NCBI GenBank assembly: GCA_964405665.1
Contig: CAYOOT010000064.1
Location: forward strand, 1 to 15,604
Direction of reading: 5' to 3'
DNA length: 15,604 nt
Source of the DNA: CAYOOT01 sp964405665
Lineage (GTDB): Bacteria > Bdellovibrionota_C > UBA2361 > SZUA-149 > CAZDWZ01
The notes beneath the pieces are model-generated. The model had not been told where the DNA came from, did not search any database, and worked only from the letters and a program-made list of their open reading frames with translations. The translations under genes and the position numbers were made by a program. Positions 15,289-15,604 of this stretch are shown here, piece by piece. Every line of letters starts with the position of its first letter. Within the stretch, counting starts at the first letter, position 1.

Positions 15289-15336
15289 TACGGGCAGTAT
15301 AAAAACTAACTTATGTTAGTTTTTATACTGCCCGTA
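15289..15336. repeat. Perfect 22-bp inverted repeat with TTAT loop
   Basis: The arms at 15289-15310 (beginning TACGGGCAGTATA) and 15315-15336 (ending TATACTGCCCGTA) are exact reverse complements. The RNA hairpin would be very stable and sits between the 3' ends of two convergent genes, so it could stop transcription from both sides. There is no T tract after the stem, so it is not a textbook intrinsic terminator. Its perfection also fits a small mobile or REP-type element. Confidence 0.8.
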
Positions 15337-15353
15337 ATACCAAATACGGTTGA

Positions 15354-15380
15354 ACGGGCTGGGACAAGCCCTGCCCCTAC
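15354..15380. repeat. GC-rich REP-like repeat ('GAGLVPAR' type)
   Basis: A GC-rich island in AT-rich DNA, with GGGCT (15356-15360) and AGCCC (15367-15371) as hairpin arms and ending GCCCCTAC. Read on the minus strand it translates as VGAGLVPAR, a peptide I know from spurious ORFs made by a dispersed non-coding repeat in many bacterial genomes. It directly follows the 22-bp hairpin, and the two share ACGGGC. Confidence 0.55.
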
Positions 15381-15387
15381 AATTAAA

Positions 15388-15604
15388 CTAATATGCATGC
15401 TCCAAAGAAAGATATAAAAATAAATTATACTCCCCTTCCGAAGGACCAACTCCAATCGGCACAGCAAATCCCGGAACGATTTGCAAACCAGATTCAAAAT
15501 TAAAAGCATAACGCAATCCCGGGCTAATAAAAAACGAATCTTCTCTTTCGGTTTGACGATCAGCAATTGTTACTTCATCAGTAGAGCCAACCATTTCCAA
15601 CATA
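15388..15604 (-). CDS. C-terminal part of an outer-membrane beta-barrel protein (partial)
   Basis: Only the last 71-72 codons lie in the window; the gene continues past the right edge, so the ATG at 15603 may be internal. The visible part has the barrel pattern FFISPGLRYAFNF, GLQIVPGFAVPIGVGPS and a final strand YNLFLYLSLEHAY that ends in an aromatic residue, as the BAM-recognised signal does. The PGLRYA/IVPGFAVPIGVGPS pattern resembles the MetA-pathway phenol degradation-like (Phenol_MetA_deg) outer-membrane family. The function cannot be told from this fragment. Confidence 0.72.
   Translation of the reverse strand, partial: MLEMVGSTDEVTIADRQTEREDSFFISPGLRYAFNFESGLQIVPGFAVPIGVGPSEGEYNLFLYLSLEHAY

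Noticed and set aside
15306..15566. An 86-codon minus-strand reading frame containing VGAGLVPAR
   Set aside because: It runs through the hairpin and REP-like repeat and overlaps the barrel fragment in another frame. The peptide is a known mark of false ORFs from a repeat.

Overview
The window is AT-rich and comes from a Gram-negative (diderm) bacterium. It encodes outer-membrane barrel proteins, a periplasmic metal-binding protein, a lipoprotein-like protein and several Sec signal peptides. I cannot name the lineage from sequence alone. A Thr-rich linker, a BACON-like domain, a 'GAGLVPAR'-type repeat and a quinone-linked style lactate operon fit an environmental, uncultured or little-studied lineage better than a model enterobacterium. 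I see no rRNA, tRNA, CRISPR array, transposase or phage gene.

Layout, left to right. (1) 8-1669, minus: a full-length SbmA/BacA (YddA)-type ABC exporter/importer, membrane and ATPase domains fused. (2) 1840-5188, plus: a compact metal (probably zinc) acquisition operon. It holds a small His/Cys membrane protein of DUF2946 layout, a 'zinc-regulated' outer-membrane barrel protein with an N-terminal coiled coil, a ZnuA-like binding protein and a ZnuB-like permease. The operon is preceded by a perfect dyad (1797-1818) at a plausible promoter start, a candidate metal-regulator operator. The ATPase subunit (ZnuC) is absent. (3) 5178-7877, minus: a large secreted mosaic protein with beta-helix, Ig-like, BACON-like, Thr linker and ASH/HYDIN-like domains. 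Its 3' end overlaps the permease gene tail to tail. (4) 8017-9330, minus: a two-gene unit of a short-chain dehydrogenase and a DoxX-like membrane protein. (5) 9476-9670, plus: a tiny Lys-rich DUF6496-type protein. (6) 9692-11227, minus: an FAD oxidoreductase with a C-terminal Rieske domain. (7) 11316-13992, minus: lutABC, an L-lactate oxidation operon with near-zero spacing. (8) 14039-14656, plus: an unknown probable lipoprotein. (9) 14778-15275, plus: a ferritin-like DUF2383-type protein that carries a signal peptide, unusual for this family. (10) 15289-15380: a 22-bp perfect hairpin followed by a GC-rich REP-like repeat. (11) 15388-15604, minus: the C-terminal end of an outer-membrane barrel protein cut by the window edge.

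The clearest functional unit is the zinc operon. Outer-membrane passage, periplasmic capture and inner-membrane transport are encoded together under one candidate operator, with the motor protein presumably supplied from elsewhere. The lut operon and the FAD-Rieske enzyme are both redox flavin/Fe-S functions on the same strand, but nothing shows that they work together.
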